A stretch of DNA of 64,000 nucleotides from Frigoribacterium endophyticum (GTDB taxonomy: Bacteria; Actinomycetota; Actinomycetes; Actinomycetales; Microbacteriaceae), in assembly GCF_011759585.1 (NCBI RefSeq), contig NZ_JAAOYV010000001.1:558001-622000 (forward strand), written 5' to 3'. The position numbers and the translations under genes are program-made. Shown here in pieces: positions 1 through 8,477 of the stretch (positions within the stretch are counted from its first letter, which is position 1; each line of letters starts with the position of its first letter). The notes under the pieces are model-generated. The model was not told the DNA's origin. It did no database searches and worked only from the letters and a program-made list of their open reading frames with translations.

Positions 1-1
1 G

Positions 2-2548
2 CTCGACACCGCGCTCGTCGACGCCCAGGAGACCCGACGCATCCTCGACCGTCTCTACGGCTACGAGGTCTCGCCGGTCCTCTGGCGCAAGGTCGGCCCC
101 GGCCTCTCCGCCGGTCGCGTGCAGTCCGCCGCCACGCGGCTCGTCGTCGACCGGGAGCGCGAGCGGCTCGCCTTCGTCTCGGCCTCCTACTGGGACCTCA
201 CCGCGACCTTCGAGCCCGACGGTGAGGCGCTGCCCTTCTCCTCGAGGCTCGTCCGGGTCAACGGCTCGCGCGTCGCCAGCGGCCGCGACTTCGACGACCG
301 CGGCCAGCTCAAGGGCGAGGCCGTCTCGCTCGACGAGCAGTCGGCCACGGCGCTGACGAGGGCCCTCGAGGCCGAGGGCGTCGACGTCGTCGTCTCGTCC
401 GTCGAGTCGAAGCCCTACACGCGTCGCCCCGCCGCGCCCTTCACCACGTCGACCCTGCAGCAGGAGGCGGCGCGCAAGCTCCGCTTCTCGGCTCGCCAGA
501 CGATGAGCGTCGCGCAGTCCCTGTACGAGAACGGGCACATCACCTACATGCGCACCGACTCGCCGTCGCTGTCGCAGCAGGCGACGAACGCCGCCCGCAA
601 GCAGGCTGCCTCCCTCTACGGCGCCGAGACCGTGCCCGAGAAGCCCCGCACGTACGCCGGCAAGAGCAAGAACGCGCAGGAGGCGCACGAGGCGATCCGC
701 CCCTCGGGCGACACGTTCCGCACCCCGAGCGAGATGCAGGGCGCGCTCCGCGGCAACGACTGGAAGCTGTACGACCTGATCTGGAAGCGCACCGTCGCCT
801 CGCAGATGGCCGACGCCAAGGGCTCGACGGCCTCGGTCGTCGTGTCGGCGACGACGCCTGACGACGTCGCGGGCATCACGCCCCGCACCGCGTCCGGCAC
901 CCTGGCGGAGTTCGTCGCGACCGGCACCGTCATCACCTTCCGCGGCTTCCTCGCCGCCTACGAGGAGGGCCGCGACGAGGACCGCCACGGCGCCGCGGAG
1001 ACCGCGGACGCGAAGCTCCCCGTCCTGGCCGAGGGCCAGCACCTCGTCCTCGACGACGTCGAGGCCAAGGGCCACGACACCAGTGCGCCGCCCCGGTACA
1101 CCGAGGCGAGCCTGGTCAAGACCCTGGAGGAGCTCGGCATCGGGCGGCCGTCGACCTACGCCGCCATCATGTCGACGATCGTCGACCGCGGCTACGTGAC
1201 CCCGCGCGGCACCGCCCTCGTGCCGAACTGGATCGCCTTCTCGGTCGTCCGGCTGCTGGAGGAGTACTTCGGCGACCTCGTCGAGTACGACTTCACGGCC
1301 AGCATGGAGGACGACCTCGACCAGATCGCCGGCGGCGACGCCGACCGGGTCGACTGGCTCAACGGGTTCTACTTCGGCAACGAGACCCACCGCGGGCTCC
1401 GCAAGGTCATCGACAACCTCGGCGAGATCGACGCCCGCGACATCAACTCCATCCCGCTGGGCGAGGGCATCACGCTCCGCATCGGCCGCTACGGGCCCTA
1501 CCTCGAGGCGCCCGGCGACGACCCGGAGACCCCGAGGCGCGTCAACGTGCCCGAGGACCTCGCCCCTGACGAGCTCACGCCCGCGAAGGCGCGCGAGCTG
1601 ATCGAGGCGCCCGTCGTGGGCGACCGCGTGGTCGGCACGAACCCGGAGTCGGGCAAGGAGGTCGTCGCGAAGGACGGCCGCTTCGGCCCGTACGTCACCG
1701 AGCGCACCCCGGAGGAGGTCGAGGCCGACCCGGCGACGGGCGAGGTCGTCGAGGCTCCCGCCGCCGTGGCCCCCGCGACCGGGGCGAAGGCCCCGGCCAA
1801 GAAGCCCGCCGCGAAGAAGGCCGCGCCGAAGGAGCGCACGGCGTCGCTCTTCAAGAGCATGAGCGTCGACACCGTCGACCTGCAGACCGCCCTCGCGCTG
1901 CTCGACCTGCCCCGCACCGTCGGGCTGGACCCCGAGAGCGGCGACGAGATCCAGGCGCAGAACGGCCGCTACGGCCCGTACCTGAAGAAGGGCACCGACA
2001 CCCGGTCGCTCACCTCGGAGGACCAGATCTTCGAGATCGACCTCGCCGGCGCACTCGAGGCGTTCGCTCAGCCCAAGTACGGCGCTCGCCGGGCCAGCAG
2101 CGCTCTCGCCGAGTTCGCGGCCGACCCGGTGAGCGGCAAGCCCATCAAGGTCAAGGACGGCCGGTTCGGGCCGTACGTGACCGACGGCGAGACGAACGCG
2201 ACCATCCCCCGCGGCGAGACGGTGGAGGAGGTCGACTTCGACCGCGCCGTCGAGCTGCTCGCGGACAAGCGCGCCAAGGGGCCGGCGAAGCCCAAGGCCA
2301 AGGCCCCGGCCAAGAAGGCGCCCGCCAAGAAGGCGCCCGTGAAGAAGGCGCCCGTCACGAAGGCGACGACGACGAAGGCCGCGACCACGAAGGCGACGAC
2401 GACGAAGGCCGCGACCACGAAGGCGACGACGACGAAGGCCGCGACCACGAAGGCCGCGACCACGAAGGCCGCGACCACGAAGGCCGCGGCCGCGAAGGCG
2501 GCGGCGACCGAGGCCGCATCGCTGACGACCGAGTCGACGAGCGAGTAG
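2..2548 (+). CDS. topA: DNA topoisomerase I, C-terminal part (5' truncated by window edge)
   Basis: Type IA topoisomerase, which relaxes negatively supercoiled DNA. The reading frame is open from base 2 with no start, so the N-terminal Toprim region lies outside the window. The visible part has the RVQSAATRL motif near visible residue 40 and the active-site motif TYMRTDS, whose catalytic Tyr is encoded at 545-547. Three or four C-terminal GRYGPY/GRFGPY-type repeats follow (codons around 1480, 1675, 1965 and 2155), typical of actinobacterial TopA. The last ~90 residues form a Lys/Ala/Thr-rich basic tail built on a DNA tandem repeat. Such tails are known in actinobacterial TopA and aid processivity; here the repeat is unusually regular. 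The stop overlaps the tmk GTG by 1 base. Confidence 0.97.
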   Translation, partial: LDTALVDAQETRRILDRLYGYEVSPVLWRKVGPGLSAGRVQSAATRLVVDRERERLAFVSASYWDLTATFEPDGEALPFSSRLVRVNGSRVASGRDFDDRGQLKGEAVSLDEQSATALTRALEAEGVDVVVSSVESKPYTRRPAAPFTTSTLQQEAARKLRFSARQTMSVAQSLYENGHITYMRTDSPSLSQQATNAARKQAASLYGAETVPEKPRTYAGKSKNAQEAHEAIRPSGDTFRTPSEMQGALRGNDWKLYDLIWKRTVASQMADAKGSTASVVVSATTPDDVAGITPRTASGTLAEFVATGTVITFRGFLAAYEEGRDEDRHGAAETADAKLPVLAEGQHLVLDDVEAKGHDTSAPPRYTEASLVKTLEELGIGRPSTYAAIMSTIVDRGYVTPRGTALVPNWIAFSVVRLLEEYFGDLVEYDFTASMEDDLDQIAGGDADRVDWLNGFYFGNETHRGLRKVIDNLGEIDARDINSIPLGEGITLRIGRYGPYLEAPGDDPETPRRVNVPEDLAPDELTPAKARELIEAPVVGDRVVGTNPESGKEVVAKDGRFGPYVTERTPEEVEADPATGEVVEAPAAVAPATGAKAPAKKPAAKKAAPKERTASLFKSMSVDTVDLQTALALLDLPRTVGLDPESGDEIQAQNGRYGPYLKKGTDTRSLTSEDQIFEIDLAGALEAFAQPKYGARRASSALAEFAADPVSGKPIKVKDGRFGPYVTDGETNATIPRGETVEEVDFDRAVELLADKRAKGPAKPKAKAPAKKAPAKKAPVKKAPVTKATTTKAATTKATTTKAATTKATTTKAATTKAATTKAATTKAAAAKAAATEAASLTTESTSE
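2357..2476 (+). repeat. In-frame tandem repeat in topA tail (3 x 30 bp, then 2 x 15 bp)
   Basis: Three exact 30-bp units start at 2357, 2387 and 2417. Two 15-bp units start at 2447 and 2462, and a third degenerate one at 2477. They encode alternating TKATT/TKAAT-type lysine-threonine-alanine repeats at the end of TopA. Every unit is a multiple of 3, so copy-number change would keep the frame. Confidence 0.9.
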
Positions 2549-3174
2549 TGGCGGGCCTCTTCGTCACGTTCGAGGGCGGCGACGGCTCGGGCAAGACCAC
2601 GCAGGCGGGCCTGCTCGAGTCGTGGCTGACCGGGCAGGGCCGCGGCGTCGTCCGTACCCGCGAGCCCGGGGGCACGGACCTGGGGCTGGAGCTGCGCGAG
2701 ATCGTGCTGCACCGCCGCGGCCACATCGCCCCTCGCGCGGAGGCCCTGCTCTACGCCGCCGACCGGGCCCAGCACGTCGAGACCCTCGTGCGCCCCGCCC
2801 TCGAGCGCGGAGACGTGGTCGTGCAGGATCGCTACATCGACTCCTCGGTCGCCTACCAGGGCGCCGGGCGCGTGCTGGGCGGCGACGAGGTGCGAGACCT
2901 GTCGCGGTGGGCCGTGGAGGGTCTCGCCCCCGACCTGACCGTCCTGCTCGACCTCGACGAGGCCGCGGCCCGCTCACGCCTCGACGCGTCGCGCACCACC
3001 TACGACCGCCTCGAGGCCGAGGCCCAGGACTTCCACGCGAGGGTCCGTGCGGCCTTCCTCGCGATCGCCGAGGCCGAGCCCGAGCGCGTCCTCGTGGTCG
3101 ACGCGACCCAGCCCGTGGACGCGATCGCCGCCTCCGTCCGGGCTCGCGTCGAGACCCTCCTCGCCCGCCCGTGA
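2548..3174 (+). CDS. tmk: Thymidylate kinase (dTMP kinase)
   Basis: Cytoplasmic kinase that phosphorylates dTMP to dTDP for DNA synthesis. The 208-residue product has the usual family length. The P-loop GGDGSGKT sits at residues 10-17, and the family motif DRYIDSS near residue 93 contacts the nucleotide and substrate. A LID-like Arg-containing segment lies around residues 140-155. The GTG start at 2548 overlaps the topA stop, and the stop overlaps the holB GTG by 3 bases, so topA-tmk-holB are very likely co-transcribed and translationally coupled. The tmk-holB pair is a common bacterial arrangement. Confidence 0.96.
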   Translation: MAGLFVTFEGGDGSGKTTQAGLLESWLTGQGRGVVRTREPGGTDLGLELREIVLHRRGHIAPRAEALLYAADRAQHVETLVRPALERGDVVVQDRYIDSSVAYQGAGRVLGGDEVRDLSRWAVEGLAPDLTVLLDLDEAAARSRLDASRTTYDRLEAEAQDFHARVRAAFLAIAEAEPERVLVVDATQPVDAIAASVRARVETLLARP

Positions 3175-4313
3175 CGTTCTGGGACGACCTCACCGGTCAG
3201 GCCGACGCCATCGAGTCCCTGCGGGCGGCGGCCTCGGCCGACCCGGCGAACTCGTCGATGACGCACTCCTGGCTGATCACCGGCCCGCCCGGCTCCGGCC
3301 GCTCGAACTTGGCCTACGCCTTCGCCGGGGCGCTCCTCGCCCGGGGCGACGACGACGAGGCGACCGCACGCCAGGTGGCGGCACGGTCGCACCCGGACCT
3401 CGCGGTGCTGAGCACGGAGCGCATCATCATCACGATCGACGAGGTCCGGTCGCTCGTCGCGGCCTCGCAGTTCTCGCCCTCCGTCGGCCGGTACCGCGTC
3501 GTGGTCATCGAGGACGCCGACCGGATGACCGAGCGGACCTCCAACCTGCTGCTCAAGGCCCTCGAGGAGCCGCCGCCCCGCACGGTGTGGATCCTCTGCG
3601 CGCCGAGCGAGGCCGACCTCATCCCGACGATCCGGTCCCGCGTGCGGAGCGTGCGCCTCCGCGTCCCGTCCGTGCACGACGTCGCGGCCCTGCTCGAGCG
3701 CCGGGGGGTCGAGCCCGACACCGCCCTGGTCGCCGCCCGCGAGGCGCAGAGCCACATCGGGATGGCCCAGCGGCTCGCGACCAACCCCGAGGCGCGCGCC
3801 CGGCGTCGGACGACCCTCGAGACCGCCCTCGGCATCCGCTCGGTCTCCGACGCGGTGATCGCCGCCTCCACCATGCTCGCCGTGGCGGGGGACGACGCCA
3901 AGGCCATCACCGAGGAGCGCGACGCGGAGGAGCGCGCGAGCGCCCTGCGCTCGCTGGGCGTCGAGCCCGGCGGCACCGTCCCGCCCGCGCTGCGCAGCCA
4001 GCTGCGCGCCCTCGACGACGACCAGAAGCGCCGCGCGACGCGCAGCCTCCGCGACGGCATCGACCGCATCATGGTCGACCTGCTGTCGCTCTACCGGGAC
4101 GTCCTCCTGCTGCACCTCGGCGTCGGCGACGACCTCGTCAACGAGAGCATCCGGCCGCAGCTCGAGCAGGCGGTGACGGCCTCGACGCCGGCCACCACCC
4201 TCGCCGTGATGGACGCGATCAGCGTGGCGCGGCGGCGCATCGAGTCGAACGTCGCCCCGGCCCTCGCGCTGGAGGCGATGCTGGTCGCCGTCAGCAGGCA
4301 CGCGGTCCGGTGA
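3171..4313 (+). CDS. holB: DNA polymerase III subunit delta'
   Basis: AAA+ subunit of the clamp loader that opens the sliding clamp for DNA polymerase III. The 380-residue product starts at a GTG overlapping the tmk stop. Residues 38-46 read GPPGSGRSN, a Walker A loop with Arg in place of the catalytic Lys, as expected for the non-hydrolysing delta' subunit. Further on are VVVIEDADRM and LLLKALEEPP, the Walker B/sensor region, and IRSRV. The four zinc-binding cysteines found in many delta'/gamma subunits between the P-loop and HPDL are absent: the stretch is ARGDDDEATARQVAARS. The C-terminal ~150 residues are the collar domain. Confidence 0.93.
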   Translation: MTFWDDLTGQADAIESLRAAASADPANSSMTHSWLITGPPGSGRSNLAYAFAGALLARGDDDEATARQVAARSHPDLAVLSTERIIITIDEVRSLVAASQFSPSVGRYRVVVIEDADRMTERTSNLLLKALEEPPPRTVWILCAPSEADLIPTIRSRVRSVRLRVPSVHDVAALLERRGVEPDTALVAAREAQSHIGMAQRLATNPEARARRRTTLETALGIRSVSDAVIAASTMLAVAGDDAKAITEERDAEERASALRSLGVEPGGTVPPALRSQLRALDDDQKRRATRSLRDGIDRIMVDLLSLYRDVLLLHLGVGDDLVNESIRPQLEQAVTASTPATTLAVMDAISVARRRIESNVAPALALEAMLVAVSRHAVR

Positions 4314-4327
4314 GGCAGGATGTGCCC

Positions 4328-5005
4328 ATGACCGACCCCACAGCGACAGCCCCTCCCGGACTGCGCGAACGCAAGAGGCTGGCCACCCGACGAGCGATCC
4401 AGGTCGCCGTCCTCGACCTCATCGCCGAGAACGGCTTCGACGCCGTGACCGTCGAGATGATCAGTCGCCGCGCCGACGTCTCGCCCCGCACCTTCTTCAA
4501 CTACTTCACGTCGAAGGAGGAGGCCGTCGTCGGCGACCCGCCCGAGCTGCCCGACGGCGCCGCCATCGACCACTTCGTCGACGGGCACGACGAGCCCATC
4601 CTCGACGGACTCGTCGCCCTCCTCGACCAGGCCGTCGTGACGGCCACGGTCGACCGTGAGCTCGTGCAGCGCCGCCGGATCGTGCTGCGCGCCCACCCCG
4701 ACCTGTTCGCCAAGCGGATCGCGTCGATGCGCGACTTCGAGGAGCGCCTCTCCGAGATCGTCGCGCGTCGCTTCACCGCCGACCCACGCCTCTCCACCGC
4801 CGTCTCCGACGGGGGAGGGCGTGCGCTGCTCGAGAGCCGCGCGCACCTCGTCACGCTCGTCGTGATCGCGGCGCTCCGGCACGCCTGGGCCGAGTGGATC
4901 GACGACGACGACGCCGACCACGCGGCCGACCACCGCTTCAGCCTGCGGGCCCGCATGGAGGACTCGTTCGCCGACCTCCGCCGGGTCGTGACGCGAGAGC
5001 TCTGA
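4328..5005 (+). CDS. TetR/AcrR family transcriptional regulator
   Basis: One-component DNA-binding repressor of 225 residues. The N-terminal helix-turn-helix (about residues 18-65) carries the family signature: RRAIQVAVLDLIAENGF, then TVEMISRRADVSPRTFFNYF. The C-terminal ligand-binding half is not informative about the inducer. The ATG lies 14 bases after the holB stop with no clear Shine-Dalgarno sequence. A hexamer CAGGAT six bases before the ATG could give a leaderless message, but it is a weak match. No efflux or enzyme gene is adjacent on its own side, so the target is unknown. MftR-like and AcrR-like regulators look similar. Confidence 0.9.
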   Translation: MTDPTATAPPGLRERKRLATRRAIQVAVLDLIAENGFDAVTVEMISRRADVSPRTFFNYFTSKEEAVVGDPPELPDGAAIDHFVDGHDEPILDGLVALLDQAVVTATVDRELVQRRRIVLRAHPDLFAKRIASMRDFEERLSEIVARRFTADPRLSTAVSDGGGRALLESRAHLVTLVVIAALRHAWAEWIDDDDADHAADHRFSLRARMEDSFADLRRVVTREL

Positions 5006-5013
5006 GAATCCGC

Positions 5014-5019
5014 TACAGT
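5014..5019 (+). promoter_or_regulatory. Probable -10 box of tRNA-Thr gene
   Basis: TACAGT matches TAnnnT and lies about 46 bases before the mature tRNA 5' end, in the short gap after the TetR gene. No convincing -35 hexamer was found. Confidence 0.45.
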
Positions 5020-5065
5020 TGGTGATCGTGCCGAGAGGCACGGGTTCTCGATCTGATCGAGATCC

Positions 5066-5138
5066 GCCGCTTTAGCTCAGTCGGTAGAGCGTCTCACTCG
5101 TAATGAGAAGGTCTGGAGTTCGATTCTCCAAAGCGGCT
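5066..5138 (+). tRNA. tRNA-Thr (anticodon CGU)
   Basis: A 73-base cloverleaf with a perfect 7-bp acceptor stem (GCCGCTT/AAGCGGC), D-arm GCTC/GAGC, anticodon stem TCTCA/TGAGA, loop CTCGTAA giving anticodon CGT, a 5-base variable loop and T-arm TGGAG-TTCGATT-CTCCA. The discriminator base is T. No CCA is encoded; TCC follows. It reads ACG threonine codons, which are common in this GC-rich genome. Confidence 0.97.
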
Positions 5139-5146
5139 CCCTCAAA

Positions 5147-5176
5147 GGCCCGGATCCGCACGGATCCGGGCCTCTC
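5147..5176 (+). terminator. Intrinsic terminator after tRNA-Thr
   Basis: Perfect 12-bp inverted repeat GGCCCGGATCCG / CGGATCCGGGCC with a 2-base centre (5147-5172), followed by TCTCCTCGT. It begins 9 bases after the tRNA end. Confidence 0.8.
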
Positions 5177-5249
5177 CTCGTCCCTGGAGCGCCGCTGCGG
5201 CTCGCCCGCGCGGGCGTCCGACCGCCGCCGTGCCTGGTAGACAGGTCGC

Positions 5250-6254
5250 ATGACGACTCGATGGGGCATCCTCGGCGCCGGCGGCATCGCCGACGCGTTC
5301 ACGGCCGACCTGCTCGGCGCCGGGCTGACGGTCACGGCCGTGGGCTCGCGCCGGCTCGACAAGGCCCGGGAGTTCGCCGACCGCCACGGCGTGGCCGGTG
5401 CGCACGGCAGCTACGAGGAGCTCGTCGCCGACCCCGAGGTCGACGCGGTCTACGTCGCCACGCCCCACCCCTTCCACCGCGACGCGGCCCTGCTCGCGAT
5501 CCGCGCGGGCAAGCACGTGCTCGTCGAGAAGCCCTTCACGGTGAACGAGGCCGAGGCCGCCGAGGTGCTCGACGCGGCCCGTGAGGCCGACGTGGTGGCG
5601 CTCGAGGCGATGTGGACGCGCTTCCTGCCGCAGCAGGTGCGGCTCCGCGAGGTGGTGCGGGCCGGCGTCGTCAGCGAACCGCGCCTCCTCACGGCCCACC
5701 ACCTCCAGGCGCTGCCCACCGACCCGCGTCACCGCATCAACGACCCCGCCCTCGGCGGCGGTGCGCTGCTCGATCTCGGCGTCTACCCGGTCTCGTTCGC
5801 TGCCGACCTGCTCGGGCCGGTCGAGACGGTCGCCGCCACCGGCGTGCTCAGCGACCAGGGCGTCGACCGCCGCATCGGCGCATCGCTGCTGCACGCCTCG
5901 GGCGCGACGTCGACGGTGTTCGCGGCCCTCGACACCGCCGGCGAGAACACCGCCGTGCTGTACGGCAGCGCGGGGCGCATCGAGATCGACGCCACCTTCT
6001 ACGCCCCGGGCGGCTTCACCGTCCTCGACGCCGAGGGCGCCGTGGTCGAGCGCTTCGACGCCGTCGACGACGGGCTGCGCGGCATGCACCACCAGGCGAT
6101 CGAGCTCGAGCGCCTCGTCGCCGCCGGGGAGCGCGAGAGCCCCGCCCTGACCCACGCCGACATGCTCGAGGTGATGCGCGTGATGGACGAGATGCGCCGG
6201 CAGGTGGGCGTCCGCTACCCCGGAGAGGCCGGAGGCGCGGTCCGCGTTCCGTAG
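5250..6254 (+). CDS. Gfo/Idh/MocA family NAD(P)-dependent oxidoreductase
   Basis: Predicted sugar or polyol dehydrogenase of 334 residues. The N-terminal Rossmann fold has GILGAGGIAD (residues 6-15), and the family motif EKP is at 93-95. The C-terminal alpha/beta domain has the GGGALLDLGVYP signature, like dihydrodiol/1,5-anhydro-D-fructose-type members. The substrate cannot be told from sequence. The ATG at 5250 follows a TAGACA sequence six bases upstream; no good ribosome-binding site is seen. The stop codon TAG is part of the -10 box proposed for the next gene. Confidence 0.9.
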   Translation: MTTRWGILGAGGIADAFTADLLGAGLTVTAVGSRRLDKAREFADRHGVAGAHGSYEELVADPEVDAVYVATPHPFHRDAALLAIRAGKHVLVEKPFTVNEAEAAEVLDAAREADVVALEAMWTRFLPQQVRLREVVRAGVVSEPRLLTAHHLQALPTDPRHRINDPALGGGALLDLGVYPVSFAADLLGPVETVAATGVLSDQGVDRRIGASLLHASGATSTVFAALDTAGENTAVLYGSAGRIEIDATFYAPGGFTVLDAEGAVVERFDAVDDGLRGMHHQAIELERLVAAGERESPALTHADMLEVMRVMDEMRRQVGVRYPGEAGGAVRVP

Positions 6255-6257
6255 GAT
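6252..6257 (+). promoter_or_regulatory. -10 box for leaderless PBP4 gene
   Basis: TAGGAT ends 7 bases before the ATG at 6265, which puts the transcription start at or next to the A of ATG. It overlaps the TAG stop of the preceding gene. It also decides the start codon, because the earlier in-frame ATG at 6256 lies inside the box. Confidence 0.6.
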
Positions 6258-6264
6258 GACCCCG

Positions 6265-7818
6265 ATGAACGTTCAGGGCGACCTCACCGACCACCCCGAC
6301 GTGCGCGCCGACGGCCAGGCCCCGGCGAGCACAGTGTCGACGGGCACCGTGTCGACGACGACGCGGCCTGCCCGCACCGGCCTCGGGCGCCTCGTCCGGG
6401 AGCACCCGCGCGCCGCGCTCGTCACGGCCGCCGTGACCGCCTTCGCCCTCCTCGGCGGCGGGGCCGTGGCCGCCGGCGCGGCGACCGCCCCGTCGTCGAG
6501 CGGGGACGCGTCGTCCGCGTCGCCGGCCTCGAGCGACCCGGCCGCCGCCGTGACGGTGACGCCGACGCCGACCGCCGAGGTCGACCCCGCCCGGTCCGTC
6601 CCGGGGGAGATCCCGGCCCCCACGCGCCTCCGCACCTGCTCGGTCTCCGGGCCGGCCGCCGACTCCCGCCTGGCGCAGTTCGAGGGCACCGTCGTGAACG
6701 CCGCGACCGGCGAGGTCCTCCTCGACCGGGACGGCTCGACCCCCGCCCGCACGGGGAGCGTGCTCAAGACGCTGACGAGCGCGGTCGCGCTCTCGGTGCT
6801 GGGCGCCGACCACCGCCTCCGCACGCAGGTCACCGGCGACCCCGGCACGGGCTCGATCTCCCTCGTCGGCGGCGGCGACGCGACGCTCAGCGCGACGGGC
6901 CGCAGCGTCTACTCGGGTGCTCCCACGCTCGCCGACCTCGCCGGCCAGGTCAAGGCCTCGCTCGGCGACCAGCCCGTGAGCCAGATCACCCTCGACGCGA
7001 CCTGGTGGAGCGCCGCCGACAAGTGGGACCCGTCGTGGAAGCGCACCGAGCAGACGATCGGCTACCACAGCGAGGTGACGGCGCTCATGGTCGACGGCGA
7101 CCGCGCCGACCCCGCCGCCCAGACCAGCCCGCGCAGCACCGACCCGGTGGCCCGTGCCGGCGACGCCTTCCGCGCCGCCCTCGTCGCGGCCGGCGTGGCC
7201 GGGGCCGACGGCGCGACGATGGCCCCGGGCTCGGCGACGAGCGCCACCGTGCTCGGCACCGTGTCGTCGCAGCCCGTCTCGACGCTCATCTCGCAGATGC
7301 TCCCCGTCTCCGACAACACCCTCGCCGAGATGCTCGCCCGCGCGTCGTCGAAGGAGTCCGGGGCCGACGGCTCGGCGGCCTCGCTGACGACGCTCTACCG
7401 CTCGGTGCTGACCAGCGCGTACGGGCTCGACGCGTCGACGGTGACCATCGTCGACGGCTCCGGGCTGAGCGAGGGCAACGCCGTGCCCTCGACCTTCGTG
7501 GCGCGCCTCATGGTGAAGGTGCTCGACCGCGAGGGCGGCCTCGGCGTGGTCTACGACGCCCTCCCGATCTCGGGCCGCACGGGCACGCTGGCCTCGCGCT
7601 TCACGGGCTCGAACGCCGTCGCCCGCGGTGCGGTGCACGCCAAGACCGGCTGGATCGACACGGCCTACACGCTCGCCGGCACCGTCGCGGCGGCGGACGG
7701 CACCCCTCTCGCCTTCGCCTTCTACGCGATCGGCGACGTCCGCGACGACGCCCGGGTGGCCCTCGACACGCTCACGGCGGCCGTCTACAGCTGCGGGGAC
7801 TCGCTCTCCAACACCTGA
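6265..7818 (+). CDS. dacB: D-alanyl-D-alanine carboxypeptidase/endopeptidase, PBP4 (peptidase S13) type
   Basis: Class C penicillin-binding protein that trims peptidoglycan peptides outside the membrane. The 517-residue product has an N-terminal anchor or signal segment (VTAAVTAFALLGGG, about residues 53-70) after a ~50-residue cytoplasmic start, then a Thr/Pro/Ala-rich linker. The three catalytic motifs are SVLK (Ser near 165), SDN (Ser near 349) and KTG (Lys near 460), in the order and spacing of S13 enzymes. The start at 6265 is chosen because of the leaderless -10 box just upstream; 6256 is the alternative. The gene stands alone between an oxidoreductase and a nicotinamidase. Confidence 0.92.
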   Translation: MNVQGDLTDHPDVRADGQAPASTVSTGTVSTTTRPARTGLGRLVREHPRAALVTAAVTAFALLGGGAVAAGAATAPSSSGDASSASPASSDPAAAVTVTPTPTAEVDPARSVPGEIPAPTRLRTCSVSGPAADSRLAQFEGTVVNAATGEVLLDRDGSTPARTGSVLKTLTSAVALSVLGADHRLRTQVTGDPGTGSISLVGGGDATLSATGRSVYSGAPTLADLAGQVKASLGDQPVSQITLDATWWSAADKWDPSWKRTEQTIGYHSEVTALMVDGDRADPAAQTSPRSTDPVARAGDAFRAALVAAGVAGADGATMAPGSATSATVLGTVSSQPVSTLISQMLPVSDNTLAEMLARASSKESGADGSAASLTTLYRSVLTSAYGLDASTVTIVDGSGLSEGNAVPSTFVARLMVKVLDREGGLGVVYDALPISGRTGTLASRFTGSNAVARGAVHAKTGWIDTAYTLAGTVAAADGTPLAFAFYAIGDVRDDARVALDTLTAAVYSCGDSLSNT

Positions 7819-7889
7819 CCCGACGAGCCGCCGCCCCGGGCGCAGCCGCCCGGCGTGCGCCTCGCGGCTCAGCGCGCGAAGATGGTGCC

Positions 7890-8477
7890 ATGAGCAGAGC
7901 CCTGATCGTCGTCGACGTCCAGAACGACTTCACCGAGGGAGGCGCGCTGGCCGTCACCGGCGGCGCCCGCGTCGCCCAGGCGGTCACCGAGCACCTCCGC
8001 CGCTCGGGCGGTCGCTACGACCTCGTGGTCGCGAGCCGCGACTGGCACGCCGCCGACGGCGACAACGGCGGCCACTTCAGCACCGAGCCCGACTGGGTCG
8101 ACTCGTGGCCGGTGCACTGCGTGGCGGGCACCCCCGGGGCCGACTACCACCCCGCGCTCGACGCGACTCTCGTCGACGTGCACGTGACCAAGGGCACCGG
8201 GTCGCCGGCGTACTCGGTGTTCGAGGGCGTGACGGGCGACGGGTCCTCCGCGGCGGAGGCCCTCGCGTCGCGGGGCGTCGACGAGGTCGACGTGGTGGGC
8301 CTGGCGACGGACCACTGCGTCCGGGCCTCGGCGCTCGACGCGGCCCGGTCCGGCCTCCGGGTCCGGGTGCTGACCGACCTCGTCGCGGGGGTCGGGGCGG
8401 AGTCGTCGGAGGCCGCGCTCGACGAGCTGCGCGCCGCCGGGGTGGAGACCGTCCCGTCGACCGAGGTCGCCGCGTGA
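7890..8477 (+). CDS. pncA: Nicotinamidase / isochorismatase family hydrolase
   Basis: Cysteine hydrolase predicted to deamidate nicotinamide to nicotinate for NAD salvage. The 195-residue product has the usual PncA length. The catalytic triad is visible: Asp9 (VVDVQNDF), Lys101 (HVTKGTG) and Cys143 (ATDHCV). The metal-site residues Asp51 and His53 (SRDWH) and a further His near 62 (GGHF) fit a true nicotinamidase rather than a general isochorismatase. Its stop overlaps the GTG of the next gene by 3 bases, so the two are probably co-transcribed. GAAGAT six bases before the ATG could serve as a weak leaderless -10. Confidence 0.92.
   Translation: MSRALIVVDVQNDFTEGGALAVTGGARVAQAVTEHLRRSGGRYDLVVASRDWHAADGDNGGHFSTEPDWVDSWPVHCVAGTPGADYHPALDATLVDVHVTKGTGSPAYSVFEGVTGDGSSAAEALASRGVDEVDVVGLATDHCVRASALDAARSGLRVRVLTDLVAGVGAESSEAALDELRAAGVETVPSTEVAA

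Noticed and set aside
5072-5362. Minus-strand open frame ending ENRTPDLLITSETLYRLS
   Set aside because: This ending is the reverse translation of the tRNA-Thr gene, a well-known artefact; the rest is antisense to the oxidoreductase start.
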